Shown piece after piece: positions 7,849 through 16,664 of a stretch of 54,347 bases of DNA. Location: contig DVKZ01000019.1 in assembly GCA_018715775.1 (NCBI GenBank), positions 1 to 54,347 of the forward strand, read 5' to 3'. The notes under the pieces are model-generated. The model saw only the letters and a program-made list of their open reading frames with translations. It was not told the origin of the DNA and did not search any database. Position numbers and translations under genes: made by a program. The DNA comes from Candidatus Fimousia stercorigallinarum (GTDB lineage Bacteria > Bacillota > Clostridia > Lachnospirales > Lachnospiraceae). Positions within the stretch are counted from its first letter, which is position 1; each line of letters starts with the position of its first letter.

Positions 7849-9124
7849 CTCCGCGCATTTCCTCGATTTCTTTCATAAATGATAAAGAACCGAAAAATAA
7901 GATCAAATCATCCGCACCGGCATAAGCCAATGCCTTTTCAACCGCTTCTTTTACACTGCCGGCCGCTTCCACATGATCGTACCAGTGCTTTGCACATTCA
8001 GCCAGTTCCTCCGCGGAAAGTGCCCGCGGATTATCAGAAGCTATCGTGATCACATCATCGGAAAACGGAGACATGATCTGCAGTATCTTCTCATATTCTT
8101 TATCCCGTAATATCCCTATTATATAGAAAATCTTTTTATTTGTAAAATTCTTTTCTAAAAATGAAGCCAGTCTGTCTGCAGCATCAATATTATGGGCTCC
8201 GTCACGGATCATATACGGTTTTGTCGAAATAACTTCCAACCTTCCGGGCCAGGATGTCCGGCGAAATCCCTCTTCTATTTCAAAAGCTCCCATGCAAAAA
8301 TATTTTTTTAATGTTTCCAATGCTTCCAGCGCAGTAACTGCATTCAGGATCTGGTGATCTCCTAACATTGGGATCGTTATCTTTTCATAATATCGCCCAT
8401 GACTGCTCCGGTAGGAAAAACTTTGTCCGTGCAGATCCTGCGATAACAAGCGGATCGATGTTTCATCCGCCATCACAAGATGCGCTCCCTTTTCATCCGA
8501 AATCCTTTTTACAACATCATACACTTCACGGCCGGACGGATATAAAACTACATCGGTATCCTGTTTAATGATCCCTGCTTTTTCCTCCGCAATTTCTTCC
8601 AGCGTATTGCCCAAAAACTGCATATGATCCATGCTGATCGAAGCCAGAATTGCGACCAGCGGTTTTTTTATAATATTCGTAGCATCCAGCCGCCCTCCCA
8701 TTCCGGTTTCCAGAAGAACGAGATCTACTTTTTCATCGAAAAAATAAGCAAAAGCAATCGCCGTCTCCACTTCAAACGATGTCGGATGTGCAAATCCTTC
8801 ATCTACGATCTCATCCGCTGCTTTTTTTACTTTGTCCACATACTGCTGAAGTTTTTCTTCGGTGATCCACATTCCATCCACCTGAAAGGCCTCTCTCGTA
8901 TCAAAGAGCACAGGCGAGTGATACCTTCCCGTGCGGTAACCACTCTGATGAAACACGCTTTCCAGCATGGCAAGAATGCTGCCTTTTCCATTTGTTCCTG
9001 CAATATGAATGATCCTGAGCTGATCCTGCGGATTCCCAAGCTGATTGAGCAGGCGTTTGATGCTGTCCAGCCCCGGTACGCTTCCATATTTTTTTATCTC
9101 ATTTAAATATTCAATTGCTTTCAT
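7817..9124 (-). CDS. folC: Folylpolyglutamate synthase / dihydrofolate synthase
   Basis: 435 residues, Mur-ligase-like. It adds glutamate to dihydropteroate and then to folates, using ATP. Motifs: the P-loop HIAGTNGKGS at 40-49, ETGMGGRLDATN near 140 (the family loop), SMDHMQFLGNTLEEIAEEKAGI near 170, and MIRDGAHNIDAA near 309 at the C-terminal domain. The start overlaps the end of the GDT1-type gene by 14 bp. The 3' end overlaps the HD gene by 32 bp. It therefore sits within one operon behind the manganese riboswitch, as first gene of the folate part. Confidence 0.95.
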   Translation of the reverse strand: MKAIEYLNEIKKYGSVPGLDSIKRLLNQLGNPQDQLRIIHIAGTNGKGSILAMLESVFHQSGYRTGRYHSPVLFDTREAFQVDGMWITEEKLQQYVDKVKKAADEIVDEGFAHPTSFEVETAIAFAYFFDEKVDLVLLETGMGGRLDATNIIKKPLVAILASISMDHMQFLGNTLEEIAEEKAGIIKQDTDVVLYPSGREVYDVVKRISDEKGAHLVMADETSIRLLSQDLHGQSFSYRSSHGRYYEKITIPMLGDHQILNAVTALEALETLKKYFCMGAFEIEEGFRRTSWPGRLEVISTKPYMIRDGAHNIDAADRLASFLEKNFTNKKIFYIIGILRDKEYEKILQIMSPFSDDVITIASDNPRALSAEELAECAKHWYDHVEAAGSVKEAVEKALAYAGADDLILFFGSLSFMKEIEEMRGDGTISKNREA

Positions 9125-9821
9125 TTTGCTGCCACTTTTTATTGATTCCTTTTTTTGTTTTGGTTATGCGGAATACGAACAGCACGTATAATATAATAAC
9201 AACTGCAATGATCGGCCATATCATTTCAGATGAAATGCCAAACAGCAGCTGCAGACCCTGACGCAGCGTAAACATTCCAAAAACGGAGAAGATTACAAAT
9301 GCGAGTAAATTTAAAAGAACGCCGTCTGCAAGTTTATTTTTTAGGAAATAGCCAATCAGCATACCGATAATGTCAGCGGCAAATAAGCCGATCGAACATG
9401 CCAGCCAAACGATCAGAGCCGAGTTGAGGCCCTCATTTGCTCCAAACGTAACTGCGGTAAGCTGTGTTTTGTCTCCGAGTTCTGCTACAAAAAACGTGCA
9501 AAAGATTGTCAGCGGCGCAAAGCGGAATTTCCCTTTTGCTTCTTCCTTTTCCTCTTCCTCATCGTTCCCTTTCAGCGATGTCAGTGCAAAAAATAAAAAT
9601 GCTGCTGCAGCGATCAGGCGGATCAGCCAGGTTGGGATCAATTCACTGATCAGTCCCCCTGTCAGAACGGCAATTCCGTTTAAAACAAGTACAGCTGCCG
9701 CCGTACCGATCACTATATCCCTGATCTTATAGCGGGATGTCAGAGCAACCAGCATCAGCTGTGTCTTATCGCCCATTTCCGCGATAAACTCTGTTAAAAG
9801 TATTTTTAAAAATAGTGCCAT
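9111..9821 (-). CDS. TMEM165/GDT1 (UPF0016) family manganese exporter
   Basis: 236 residues with about six to seven membrane segments in two homologous halves. Each half carries the family signature: EMGDKTQL at 15-22 and ELGDKTQL at 114-121. A charged cytosolic loop (EEEEKEEAKGKF) lies between. Bacterial members such as Vibrio MneA export Mn2+; the GDT1 branch moves Ca2+/Mn2+ in exchange for protons. The upstream leader looks like a Mn2+ riboswitch, which strongly supports a manganese role. The start has AAGGAGG. This is the first gene of a seven-gene overlapping operon. Confidence 0.88.
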   Translation of the reverse strand: MALFLKILLTEFIAEMGDKTQLMLVALTSRYKIRDIVIGTAAAVLVLNGIAVLTGGLISELIPTWLIRLIAAAAFLFFALTSLKGNDEEEEKEEAKGKFRFAPLTIFCTFFVAELGDKTQLTAVTFGANEGLNSALIVWLACSIGLFAADIIGMLIGYFLKNKLADGVLLNLLAFVIFSVFGMFTLRQGLQLLFGISSEMIWPIIAVVIILYVLFVFRITKTKKGINKKWQQNESN

Positions 9822-9883
9822 GTTCTTTCTTCCTCCTTAGTAATAACACATTTTTACCCTCATGAAAAGAGAAACTTCTATAG

Positions 9884-9933
9884 AAATAAAAAGACTCATG
9901 TACAGACGGATCCATCCATCTGTACATGAGTCT
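9884..9933 (-). terminator. Expression-platform terminator of the Mn riboswitch
   Basis: On the minus strand GACTCATGTACAGA (from 9932 leftward) pairs with TCTGTACATGAGTC (ending at 9893), 14 bp, followed by a T-rich run (CTTTTTATTT). It lies between the aptamer and the start of the exporter gene and would stop transcription of the whole operon unless prevented. Confidence 0.85.
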
Positions 9934-10025
9934 CATTCATTAAGATTTGCCAGGCAAAAGTATCTTCTGCCAGAATGTTGACAAATCACGTATTCGTCAT
10001 ACGCAAACTACTCCCTCATGAGTAT
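9932..10025 (-). ncRNA. yybP-ykoY-like manganese riboswitch aptamer
   Basis: Read on the minus strand, the leader has the near-invariant loop GGGAGTAG close to its 5' end. A small hairpin follows (CGTAT/ATACG), then an arm GATTTG/CAAATC that encloses GTCAACAT and GATACTTTTGCC. CTCAT and ATGAG at the two ends can close it as P1. This fits the yybP-ykoY class, which senses Mn2+ and commonly controls TMEM165/UPF0016, TerC and MntP exporters. Support comes from the position: after a promoter, before a terminator, and in front of a GDT1-type gene. The assignment is by eye; some consensus positions differ (GAGGGAGTAG rather than GGGGAGTAG). Confidence 0.75.
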
Positions 10026-10036
10026 TTTTCTCAATA

Positions 10037-10065
10037 ATTATAAAAGAATTGTCTCATAAAGTCAA
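10037..10065 (-). promoter_or_regulatory. Sigma-A promoter of the GDT1-folate-pheA operon
   Basis: On the minus strand TTGACT (10065-10060) and TATAAT (10042-10037) are separated by exactly 17 nt. Transcription would start near 10030, a few bases before the riboswitch P1. Confidence 0.85.
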
Positions 10066-10090
10066 TCCATAGAATATCGGAAATGATCCT

Positions 10091-10867
10091 TTAATCTTCG
10101 ATCGACACGTGATGAATTGCCGGCGTAGCCTCCGTGATCCGCCGTAATTCATATCCCTGTTTTCGCAGCTCATCAATCAGAGCCGGCAGGCTTTCTGTCG
10201 TGTGAACCGTTTCTGACAGATCATGCATTAGAATGATCACTGTGCTCTGTCCATGGATGTCTTTTAGGATATTCTGGTTTAGAACAGAAGCAGGCAGCTG
10301 AATCTGGACAGCATCATCACTTGCGGCATTCCAATCATAATATTCATATCCCTGTTGCCGAACCCATCGGATATACGGCTTAATATCCGATACAAGGGAA
10401 TTACTGCTGCCTCCCGGAAAACGAAATGCAGTCGGGTGTTTCCCGGTAATCTTATATAAGTAACGATCCAGTTTCTTTATATCTTTTGAAAAGTTTTCCA
10501 CCGACTGATAAATTTCTTCATATTTATGGCAGTAGGAATGCATTCCAAGCGTATGCCCTTCTCCCAGAATTCGAAGATACCGTTTTTCTGCTTTTTCTCC
10601 CTCTTTTCCAACAACAAAAAAAGTAGCTTTTACCTGTTTTTCTTTTAAGATATCCAGGATTGCATCGGTATTATCTGACGGGCCGTCATCAAACGTCAAA
10701 TATGCATATTTTTTCCCGGTAACGGCATTGCTTTGGATCCATTGATCCCTGAGAGCATCCTGCTGTCCCGCGAGGTGAAGATCCGCCACTCGGCTGCACC
10801 ACCAGACGCCGGCAATCATGATCATCACACATAGAAACAGGATCTCAACTATCTGTTTTTTTGACAT
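10091..10867 (-). CDS. Polysaccharide deacetylase (NodB fold), membrane anchored
   Basis: 258 residues. A basic start and hydrophobic segment (residues about 8-22) act as signal anchor, so the enzyme works outside the membrane. The NodB motifs are in order: TFDDGPS at 58-64 (catalytic Asp and metal Asp), HSYCH at 110-114 (metal His pair) and RFPGGSS at 149-155. A late motif, VIILMHDLSET, supplies the last catalytic His. Such enzymes remove N-acetyl groups from peptidoglycan or chitin-like sugars; the layout resembles PdaA/PgdA of Firmicutes, but the exact substrate is unknown. AGAAGGGA precedes the ATG. It is a single-gene unit. Confidence 0.9.
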   Translation of the reverse strand: MSKKQIVEILFLCVMIMIAGVWWCSRVADLHLAGQQDALRDQWIQSNAVTGKKYAYLTFDDGPSDNTDAILDILKEKQVKATFFVVGKEGEKAEKRYLRILGEGHTLGMHSYCHKYEEIYQSVENFSKDIKKLDRYLYKITGKHPTAFRFPGGSSNSLVSDIKPYIRWVRQQGYEYYDWNAASDDAVQIQLPASVLNQNILKDIHGQSTVIILMHDLSETVHTTESLPALIDELRKQGYELRRITEATPAIHHVSIED

Positions 10868-10980
10868 AATAATCCCTTCTCCATCGTTCTTTCATTTAGG
10901 ATATACAAAATGACAGAGAATATTCCGGATATTCAGCGTTATCGCAGATCAAAGACAAAAACACAGAAACCATTTAGAAA

Positions 10981-11338
10981 GTGAGCCTATTCTGATCCGT
11001 AGGAGGGCGTGGTACTACCGCTCCAAATCCCAATCCCCACATTCTGATCCGTAGAAATTAACCCGTCTCTGCGTATCAAATTCAAGCTTGTTGGATTTGA
11101 GTCCGTAGAAACCACCGAATTTCTACAGATAAAAATCAAACTTGCTTGAAAATAAGCGGTAGAGGCCTATGAATTTCTACCGCTCAAAATCCAGGTGTCC
11201 CCATTTAGGTCCGTAGAAAGGCCCTAAATCCTACCGCTCTGAAACCAAGTGAGCCTATTCTGATCCGTAGAAGGGCGCGGTACTACCGCTCCAGATCCAG
11301 GTGAGCCCAATTAGGTCCGCAGAGAAGCCCCGAATCCC
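10981..11338. repeat. Seven tandem 52-54 bp units, each with a hairpin
   Basis: TCCGTAG or a close variant recurs at 10996, 11048, 11102, 11156, 11210, 11264 and 11316, giving periods of 52, 54, 54, 54, 54 and 52. The consensus unit starts TCCGTAGAAA, passes through ATTTCTACCGCTC and AATCCAAGTGAGCC, and ends ATT-GA. In most units GTAGAAA faces TTTCTAC or GGTAG faces CTACC, so each unit can fold. The unit length is close to 18 codons, but stop codons occur in all frames checked on the minus strand, so it is not a protein repeat. The last unit decays inside the transposase fragment. Nothing else was seen in 10868-10980. Confidence 0.85.
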
Positions 11339-11497
11339 AATATCCTCATCATGTCCATGATACTTCAAAACCCATTGTCTGATCATACTTTTAGAAGGAA
11401 TATTATATTTGACTGCCAGCTTCCGGTAAAATCCTTTTTCTGACATGTAGCCTTTTACAGCCAACATCTTTATTTCTGGTGATATTCCTCTAGGCAT
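11255..11497 (-). pseudogene. 5' fragment of an IS3-type transposase OrfA
   Basis: The first 50 or so residues (MPRGISPEIKMLAVKGYMS, then a helix-turn-helix with LAVKYNIPSKSMIRQWV) look like the N-terminal HTH domain of an IS3-family OrfA or related transposase. After KYHGHDEDIG the frame runs into the 54-bp repeat array and ends in unrelated residues. No OrfB, DDE domain or second part is present, so the element is broken. The original coding part spans roughly 11340-11497. The start lies 8-10 nt after AGAAGGGAG. Confidence 0.7.
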
Positions 11498-11505
11498 AAA
11501 AAAAC

Positions 11506-11558
11506 TCCCTTCTAAGTAAACAATTTTATTATTTGAACTGTCTACCTAAAAGGGAGCA
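11506..11558. repeat. Probable IS end with internal inverted repeat
   Basis: CTCCCTTCTAAGTA (11506-11519) and TACCTAAAAGGGAG (11543-11556) are inverted repeats matching at 12 of 14 positions. Read inward on the minus strand, the outer copy begins TGCTCCCTTTTAGGTAGAC, in the style of an IS3-family terminal repeat. It lies just upstream of the transposase fragment, where a left end would be. No matching right end was found. Confidence 0.5.
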
Positions 11559-11605
11559 TACCAAATCGGATCCTGTGGGATTCTATTTATTTTCGTAAAA
11601 CAATC

Positions 11606-13720
11606 TTACACTTCAAAGATCAGATCACCATAGCTTGGCATTGGCCATGCTTCTTTATCAACAAGCATTTCCAGATTATCAGCCGGTTTACGAACTTTGC
11701 TCATTCCTTCGAATACTACGTCATGATAGTATCTTGCCTGGGCAGGAACGTCAGCTTCCATTGCAGAAGCTTTGGCTTCTTCAGCTTCTAATTCACCGAT
11801 TGCTGTATATAATTCTTTTAAGTTTGTTGTAATATCTGCTAATAATTCTTCCTGTACGCTTGTGTCAACATCTGCTGCTGCTTTGATCGTATTAACAGAT
11901 TCTGCAAGGCTGGTCTGATATTTGATAACCGCAGGAACAATCTGTTTTTTCGCAATATCCAAAGTAGCCAAAGCTTCGATATTGATTACTTTTGAATACT
12001 GTTCAAACATGATCTCTGCACGGGATTCTAATTCAGCTTTTGTATAAACACCATGTTTTTCAAACATTTCAATTGCTTTATCTGTTACTAAAGAAGGAAT
12101 TGCGTCTACCATAGATTTTAAGTTTGGAAGACCTCTCTTCTCTGCTTCTGCAACCCATTCATCCGAGTAACCATTACCATTAAAGATAATTCTCTTATGG
12201 GCTGTTAATAATTCTTTTACGATTTCATGTGCTTCATACATTGCATTATCTGCTTTTTCCAGACGGTCAGCAATCAAAGATAATTCATCTGCGACGATCG
12301 TATTCAATACAACGTTCGGGTCTGAAATTGACTGTGTAGAACCAACCATACGGAATTCAAATTTATTACCTGTAAATGCAAATGGTGAAGTACGGTTACG
12401 GTCTGTAGCATCTTTCTGGAATGCCGGTAATGTATGTACACCGGATGTTAACTGTGTGCCCTGTTTTGAGCTTGTAGCTTCTCCGTTTATTACTAACTGG
12501 TTAACCACATCTTCCAGCTGTTCACCTAAGAAGATGGAAATAATTGCAGGAGGTGCTTCATTTGCTCCTAATCTGTGATCATTACCTGGTGTTGATGCGG
12601 ATAATCTTAATAAATCAGCATGTTTATCTACTGCAGCGATCGTTGCTGCCAGGAATAACAAGAACTGTTCGTTTTCATGAGGTGTTTTACCAGGATCTAA
12701 CAAGTTCTTGCCTGTATTGGTAACAATCGACCAGTTATTGTGTTTACCGGAACCATTGATGCCTGCAAATGGTTTTTCATGAAGTAAACATACAAGACCC
12801 TGTCTGTCAGCTACTCTCTTCATTGTTTCCATGATCAGCTGGTTGTTATCTGTTGCAACGTTGTTCGATGCATAGATTGGCGCTAATTCATGCTGTGCAG
12901 GAGCAACTTCGTTATGCTGTGTCTTTGCTGTAATACCGAGTTTCCATAATTCGATATTCAGCTCTTTCATGAAGCCGGCAATTCTTTCTTTGATCGTACC
13001 GAAGTAATGATCATCTAATTCCTGTCCTTTTGGAGGCATTGCTCCGAATAAGGTACGTCCAGTGTAAATTAAGTCTTTTCTCTGTAAGTATTTTTCTTTA
13101 TCTACAATAAAATATTCCTGTTCTGGTCCAACCGAAGTATCTACTTTTGTTACTTCGGTATCCCCTAAAGCTCGTAATACACGAACTGCCTGGATATCAA
13201 TAGCCTGCATCGATCTTAATAATGGAGTTTTCTTATCAAGAGCTTCTCCTTTATAAGAGCAGAAAGCAGTTGGAATACAAAGGATTGTTGCATTTGGTGT
13301 TTCTTTAATGAATGCTGGAGACGTACAATCCCATGCTGTGTATCCTCTTGCTTCGAATGTTGCACGAAGTCCGCCGGATGGGAAAGAAGATGCATCAGGT
13401 TCTCCCTTGATCAGCTCTTTACCGGAGAATTCTAATAATACTTTTCCATCGCCTGTCGGGCTGATGAATGCATCATGCTTTTCAGCTGTAACACCTGTCA
13501 TTGGCTGGAACCAATGTGTGAAGTGAGTAGCACCTTTTTCAATGGCCCATTCCTTCATCTCATTAGCAACAACGTCTGCAATTGCAGGATTTAATTCAGT
13601 TCCATTTTCAATTGTCTTTTTTAAATCTTTGTATACGCTTTTTGGAAGACGTGCTTTCATAACGCTGTCATCAAATACATTTGAACCAAAGATTTCTGCT
13701 ACATTAATTTTTTCACTCAT
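11606..13720 (-). CDS. glnN: Glutamine synthetase type III
   Basis: 704 residues, the GSIII length, far above GSI (about 450). It forms glutamine from glutamate, ammonium and ATP in the cytosol. The GSIII-specific N-terminus ([19 protein letters not shown], then [12 protein letters not shown]) is clear. So are the catalytic-core motifs VGPEQEYF (metal Glu), [31 protein letters not shown] and [14 protein letters not shown]. No other glutamine synthetase is in the window. AAAGGATG precedes the ATG. Its leader carries a terminator-type attenuator very like that of amtB, which implies joint control of ammonium uptake and assimilation. Confidence 0.96.
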   Translation of the reverse strand: MSEKINVAEIFGSNVFDDSVMKARLPKSVYKDLKKTIENGTELNPAIADVVANEMKEWAIEKGATHFTHWFQPMTGVTAEKHDAFISPTGDGKVLLEFSGKELIKGEPDASSFPSGGLRATFEARGYTAWDCTSPAFIKETPNATILCIPTAFCSYKGEALDKKTPLLRSMQAIDIQAVRVLRALGDTEVTKVDTSVGPEQEYFIVDKEKYLQRKDLIYTGRTLFGAMPPKGQELDDHYFGTIKERIAGFMKELNIELWKLGITAKTQHNEVAPAQHELAPIYASNNVATDNNQLIMETMKRVADRQGLVCLLHEKPFAGINGSGKHNNWSIVTNTGKNLLDPGKTPHENEQFLLFLAATIAAVDKHADLLRLSASTPGNDHRLGANEAPPAIISIFLGEQLEDVVNQLVINGEATSSKQGTQLTSGVHTLPAFQKDATDRNRTSPFAFTGNKFEFRMVGSTQSISDPNVVLNTIVADELSLIADRLEKADNAMYEAHEIVKELLTAHKRIIFNGNGYSDEWVAEAEKRGLPNLKSMVDAIPSLVTDKAIEMFEKHGVYTKAELESRAEIMFEQYSKVINIEALATLDIAKKQIVPAVIKYQTSLAESVNTIKAAADVDTSVQEELLADITTNLKELYTAIGELEAEEAKASAMEADVPAQARYYHDVVFEGMSKVRKPADNLEMLVDKEAWPMPSYGDLIFEV

Positions 13721-13813
13721 GTCGTAACATCCTTTCGATATTGATTAATATTCGTAACTATTCTCTCACAAAACCTTTGTTTTTGAAAGAAAAAATTACA
13801 ATTTGTTTGTTTT

Positions 13814-13870
13814 TTCAAAAAAAAGAGGGCGACTCAACGTTAAGAATCCTAACCTGAGACGCCCTTGTCT
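13814..13870 (-). promoter_or_regulatory. Leader attenuator of glnN
   Basis: On the minus strand AGGGCGTCTC (from 13865) pairs with GAGTCGCCCT (ending 13826), with one mismatch. A TTAAG-type inner stem lies between and eight T follow. Just before and into the stem, AGAC-AAGGGC-GTCT can form an alternative 4-bp hairpin with hexaloop AAGGGC (A at 1, G at 4), as in RNAs bound by ANTAR antiterminators. The leader between this and the ATG (about 90 nt) and the stretch 13924-14035 are A/T-rich and show nothing further. Confidence 0.75.
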
Positions 13871-13894
13871 TTTCTCTTGATTTAATCTGTACAT

Positions 13895-13923
13895 AGCATA
13901 CAAGCTTTTTCTAAAAAAATCAA
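13895..13923 (-). promoter_or_regulatory. Promoter of glnN
   Basis: TTGATT (13923-13918) and TATGCT (13900-13895) are 17 nt apart on the minus strand, placing the RNA start near 13888, just before the attenuator. The amtB promoter uses the same unusual -10 hexamer, TATGCT. Confidence 0.65.
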
Positions 13924-14035
13924 GTCTTTTTTTTGATTTCTTGAAAAAAGTACAAAAACAAAAATGAAATTCTGATTTTTTTGTGCTTCATATACAAAGG
14001 CAATTCCCAAAATAACCCCCCGATTATGAAATTTT

Positions 14036-15736
14036 TTACTTCCAGGAAATCAAATCGTATATTTTATTTTCATGTTCTTCATACTCCGCTTCAATATGAT
14101 CGCCCGTTTGGATCAACATAAGCGTTTCATCATCAGCGATTTTTTTCTTATAGAGAATATCTTCTTCATCGCGCAAATAAATATAAGTCTCACCGTCCAT
14201 CGTAATATACTGAATATCAATAACCGTAATCTTCTTTTTATTGCGGGATGTGATCTCTTCGCCGGAATCATCGACGATCCCTTCTTCTGCCATCATTTCC
14301 CGATATTGACTCAGCACCTCTCTCGGAGAGGTTCCCGTGGCAACAATATTATACTTTTGAATATTTACCATTGCATACATCTTCACCAACTGGCTCTTAT
14401 CTTTTAGCGCCATAATGAAGGTTGGCTGATCATTAATATTGATCAGCGCCGGAAAAGACGCCGTATAATTCAAATGCTGAATCTGTCCTTCTGCCGCGGA
14501 CATCGCCGAACTTTCATCACAGCCGACAACCGGATAGTAATTCGCTTTCCCGGTCCTTCCATTCATCATGACAAAAGCAACGTTCGATTGGTCACCATTC
14601 ACCGAAGTTACACCTGTGTACAACCAAAGATCTCCGTCAGCCACACGGTACCCATAGTCTTCACTTGGCTTCGTACATCCTTTATTTCCGATAATACTGT
14701 TAATAAAACCACCCGATAACGTTCCCTTCCAAAGGTACTTTTGCAGCATCAAGTCACCATCAAACGCATGGTCAACCCATCGCGGAATATCCGCGACGTC
14801 ATAGTATTCCGTATCACCGCTGCACGGATCACAGATCACAACGCCTTCCACATCTTTTGCCCCAAACAGGCCTGCGTTAGCTTTCAGTACCGGACAGATG
14901 TAATACGGATTTCCGTCTTCATCGATTTCAAAGTAATAGCCCTCAAATACAGCCGTCGGATAATGAAATCTCAAATGTCTCGGAAGATATTTCCCAAAAT
15001 AAGCGGACATAGAATATTTGATCGGTGTTTCTAATTCCACATATCTTGCTTCATTTTCCAGTGGATCTACCATAATATAGCCTGGGATTCCCTCTTGTTT
15101 ATTATTAAACCATTTAAAAAATCCCGCATATTCCAGGGGAGCAACTTTCATCGGCGTTCCATTCAGATCGATCTGACTGTAATCGTCACTGACCTCATAC
15201 TGACTGACAACATTGGACAGCGAGCCGACCGCTCTCTGTCCGATCACCGCCGCACTCTGTGTATCCATCAATGCAATATCTCTGATATCGTCCGTTTCTT
15301 CAATATCATCCACAAATTCTTTTTCCTCTACTTCCATTAGATCCGCATACTTAGAAGCGGAGAGGATTGGAGAGGAAAACAGCCATCCAATCCCAAAGAC
15401 CACGGCAGTCACAACTGCAATTCCGATCATGATCCTGGACCTGAGTGTCACATATCCTTTTCCAAAGCCGTCTGCAGCCAGACTGACCGCCATCAGTACA
15501 ATGATGATTGCCAGTATCATCTTCCACATCTGTATCGACATCGTTGTAATGGCCGGGAAGTAAATATAATACACAATTCCAAGAACGAAAAGCAGAATCA
15601 GTATCAGAACTGCCGCTGCCTTTCTTCCCATCATCGGCTCCTTCCCGGGATCTTTTTTGCCGGCTTTCTGCTTCCACCGCAGTCTGATCTCCTGCACGGT
15701 CTGAAGGATCAAATCCCAAAGCGTTACTCGATTCAT
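14036..15736 (-). CDS. Membrane protein of unknown function with a large extracytoplasmic domain
   Basis: About 566 residues; I do not recognise the family. After a basic cytosolic start there are three membrane segments (near residues 42-63, 74-92 and 105-124, counted from the longest start). An acidic stretch (EVEEKEFVDDIEETDD) and a domain of about 400 residues follow, probably outside. That part is rich in Tyr and has the blocks GIPGYIMVDPLENEARYVEL, GVVICDPCSGDTEYYDV, DLWLYTGVTSVNGDQSN and MMNGRTGKANYYPV. Upstream GTG (15745) or ATG (15739) starts are possible; 15736 gives the best spacing to AGAGGTG. It is a single-gene unit, divergent from the HAD gene. Confidence 0.75.
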   Translation of the reverse strand: MNRVTLWDLILQTVQEIRLRWKQKAGKKDPGKEPMMGRKAAAVLILILLFVLGIVYYIYFPAITTMSIQMWKMILAIIIVLMAVSLAADGFGKGYVTLRSRIMIGIAVVTAVVFGIGWLFSSPILSASKYADLMEVEEKEFVDDIEETDDIRDIALMDTQSAAVIGQRAVGSLSNVVSQYEVSDDYSQIDLNGTPMKVAPLEYAGFFKWFNNKQEGIPGYIMVDPLENEARYVELETPIKYSMSAYFGKYLPRHLRFHYPTAVFEGYYFEIDEDGNPYYICPVLKANAGLFGAKDVEGVVICDPCSGDTEYYDVADIPRWVDHAFDGDLMLQKYLWKGTLSGGFINSIIGNKGCTKPSEDYGYRVADGDLWLYTGVTSVNGDQSNVAFVMMNGRTGKANYYPVVGCDESSAMSAAEGQIQHLNYTASFPALININDQPTFIMALKDKSQLVKMYAMVNIQKYNIVATGTSPREVLSQYREMMAEEGIVDDSGEEITSRNKKKITVIDIQYITMDGETYIYLRDEEDILYKKKIADDETLMLIQTGDHIEAEYEEHENKIYDLISWK

Positions 15737-15851
15737 CATTTTCACCTCTTATTCTCTTTCTGTTTCTCTTTTCTTATATCCATTCCGGACAAAGTCTGCT
15801 ATTATTATAAAGACCAAAATAAAATTTGACAACATGGAAAGGAAATTTTAT

Positions 15852-16664
15852 ATGAATACAGAAAATATAAAAGTAGTGATGTCAGATGTAGACGGAACAC
15901 TCCTGACAGATGCCGGAACAGTTTCTCCTAATACGATCGATGCGATCAAGAAGTTACGCAAAAAAGGAATTCTTTTCGGAATCTGCTCCGGACGGGATCT
16001 TCACAATGTAAAAGAACTGATTCCCGGATGGGGACTTTCGGGACTGGTTGATGCAATTGTAGGAAGCGGCGGCGCAGAAATTTTCGACTCCCGTACCGAT
16101 ACATACGAATGCTTTTATCCGCTTTCCGGCAGCCTGATCTGGGAAATCATAAAACATTTCAAGGATATGGATATCAATTTTGCCATTCCGGATCACGGAA
16201 TTTTGCTTGTACTAAAAGAAGACCGGCATATCCGTTCTCTTTCCGCCAAAGATCATATTCCGTATAAAGTAATTGATCGTTCTTATCTGCTTGATCACGA
16301 ATTCCTAAAAATGATGATCATCTGCGATCCGGAAAATATGGAACAGGTAATCCGCCGCAGCCGGACATTTTCCGACCAACGCTACAAGTCTTCCGCACTT
16401 CAAACAGCTGCCATGCTTTACGAATATATGGATCCCCGGATCAGCAAAACTTTCGGTCTGGAACAATTAATGAAACGGAACCATTTTACGATGGAGAATC
16501 TCTGTACATTCGGAGATGCCGATAATGACTATGATATGACAAAACATGCCGGAATCGGTGTCGTCATGGCAAACGGAAGCAAACGGACAAAAAGTGCTGC
16601 CGATTATGTAACCGATGATAATAATCACGATGGAATCAGCAAATTTGTGCATAAGTTCTTTTAA
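15852..16664 (+). CDS. Cof-type HAD phosphatase
   Basis: 270 residues, cytosolic. Motif I, DVDGTLL (Asp12, Asp14 as nucleophile and acid), and the late motif FGDADNDYDMTKHAG (motif IV metal Asp) mark a HAD IIB (Cof) hydrolase. GICSGRD is motif II. Members dephosphorylate sugar phosphates, nucleotides or cofactors, and the substrate cannot be read from sequence. An upstream ATG at 15834 has no ribosome site; the ATG at 15852 has GGAAAGGA at good distance. Its stop codon lies within a hairpin that may act as terminator. Confidence 0.88.
   Translation: MNTENIKVVMSDVDGTLLTDAGTVSPNTIDAIKKLRKKGILFGICSGRDLHNVKELIPGWGLSGLVDAIVGSGGAEIFDSRTDTYECFYPLSGSLIWEIIKHFKDMDINFAIPDHGILLVLKEDRHIRSLSAKDHIPYKVIDRSYLLDHEFLKMMIICDPENMEQVIRRSRTFSDQRYKSSALQTAAMLYEYMDPRISKTFGLEQLMKRNHFTMENLCTFGDADNDYDMTKHAGIGVVMANGSKRTKSAADYVTDDNNHDGISKFVHKFF

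Noticed and set aside
10981..11338. CRISPR array
   Set aside because: The units are contiguous 52-54 bp repeats with gradual divergence, not identical short repeats with unrelated spacers, and there are no cas genes.
13875..13905. Hairpin around TATGCT as the first ANTAR hairpin of the glnN leader
   Set aside because: TATGCT is better explained as the -10 box, with a 17-nt spacer to TTGATT. The same hexamer is the -10 of amtB, so it would not be in the RNA.
14072..15563. Plus-strand open frames opposite the 566-residue membrane protein gene
   Set aside because: They lie antisense to a long frame with good codon use and have no ribosome site or family motif; they are shadow frames.
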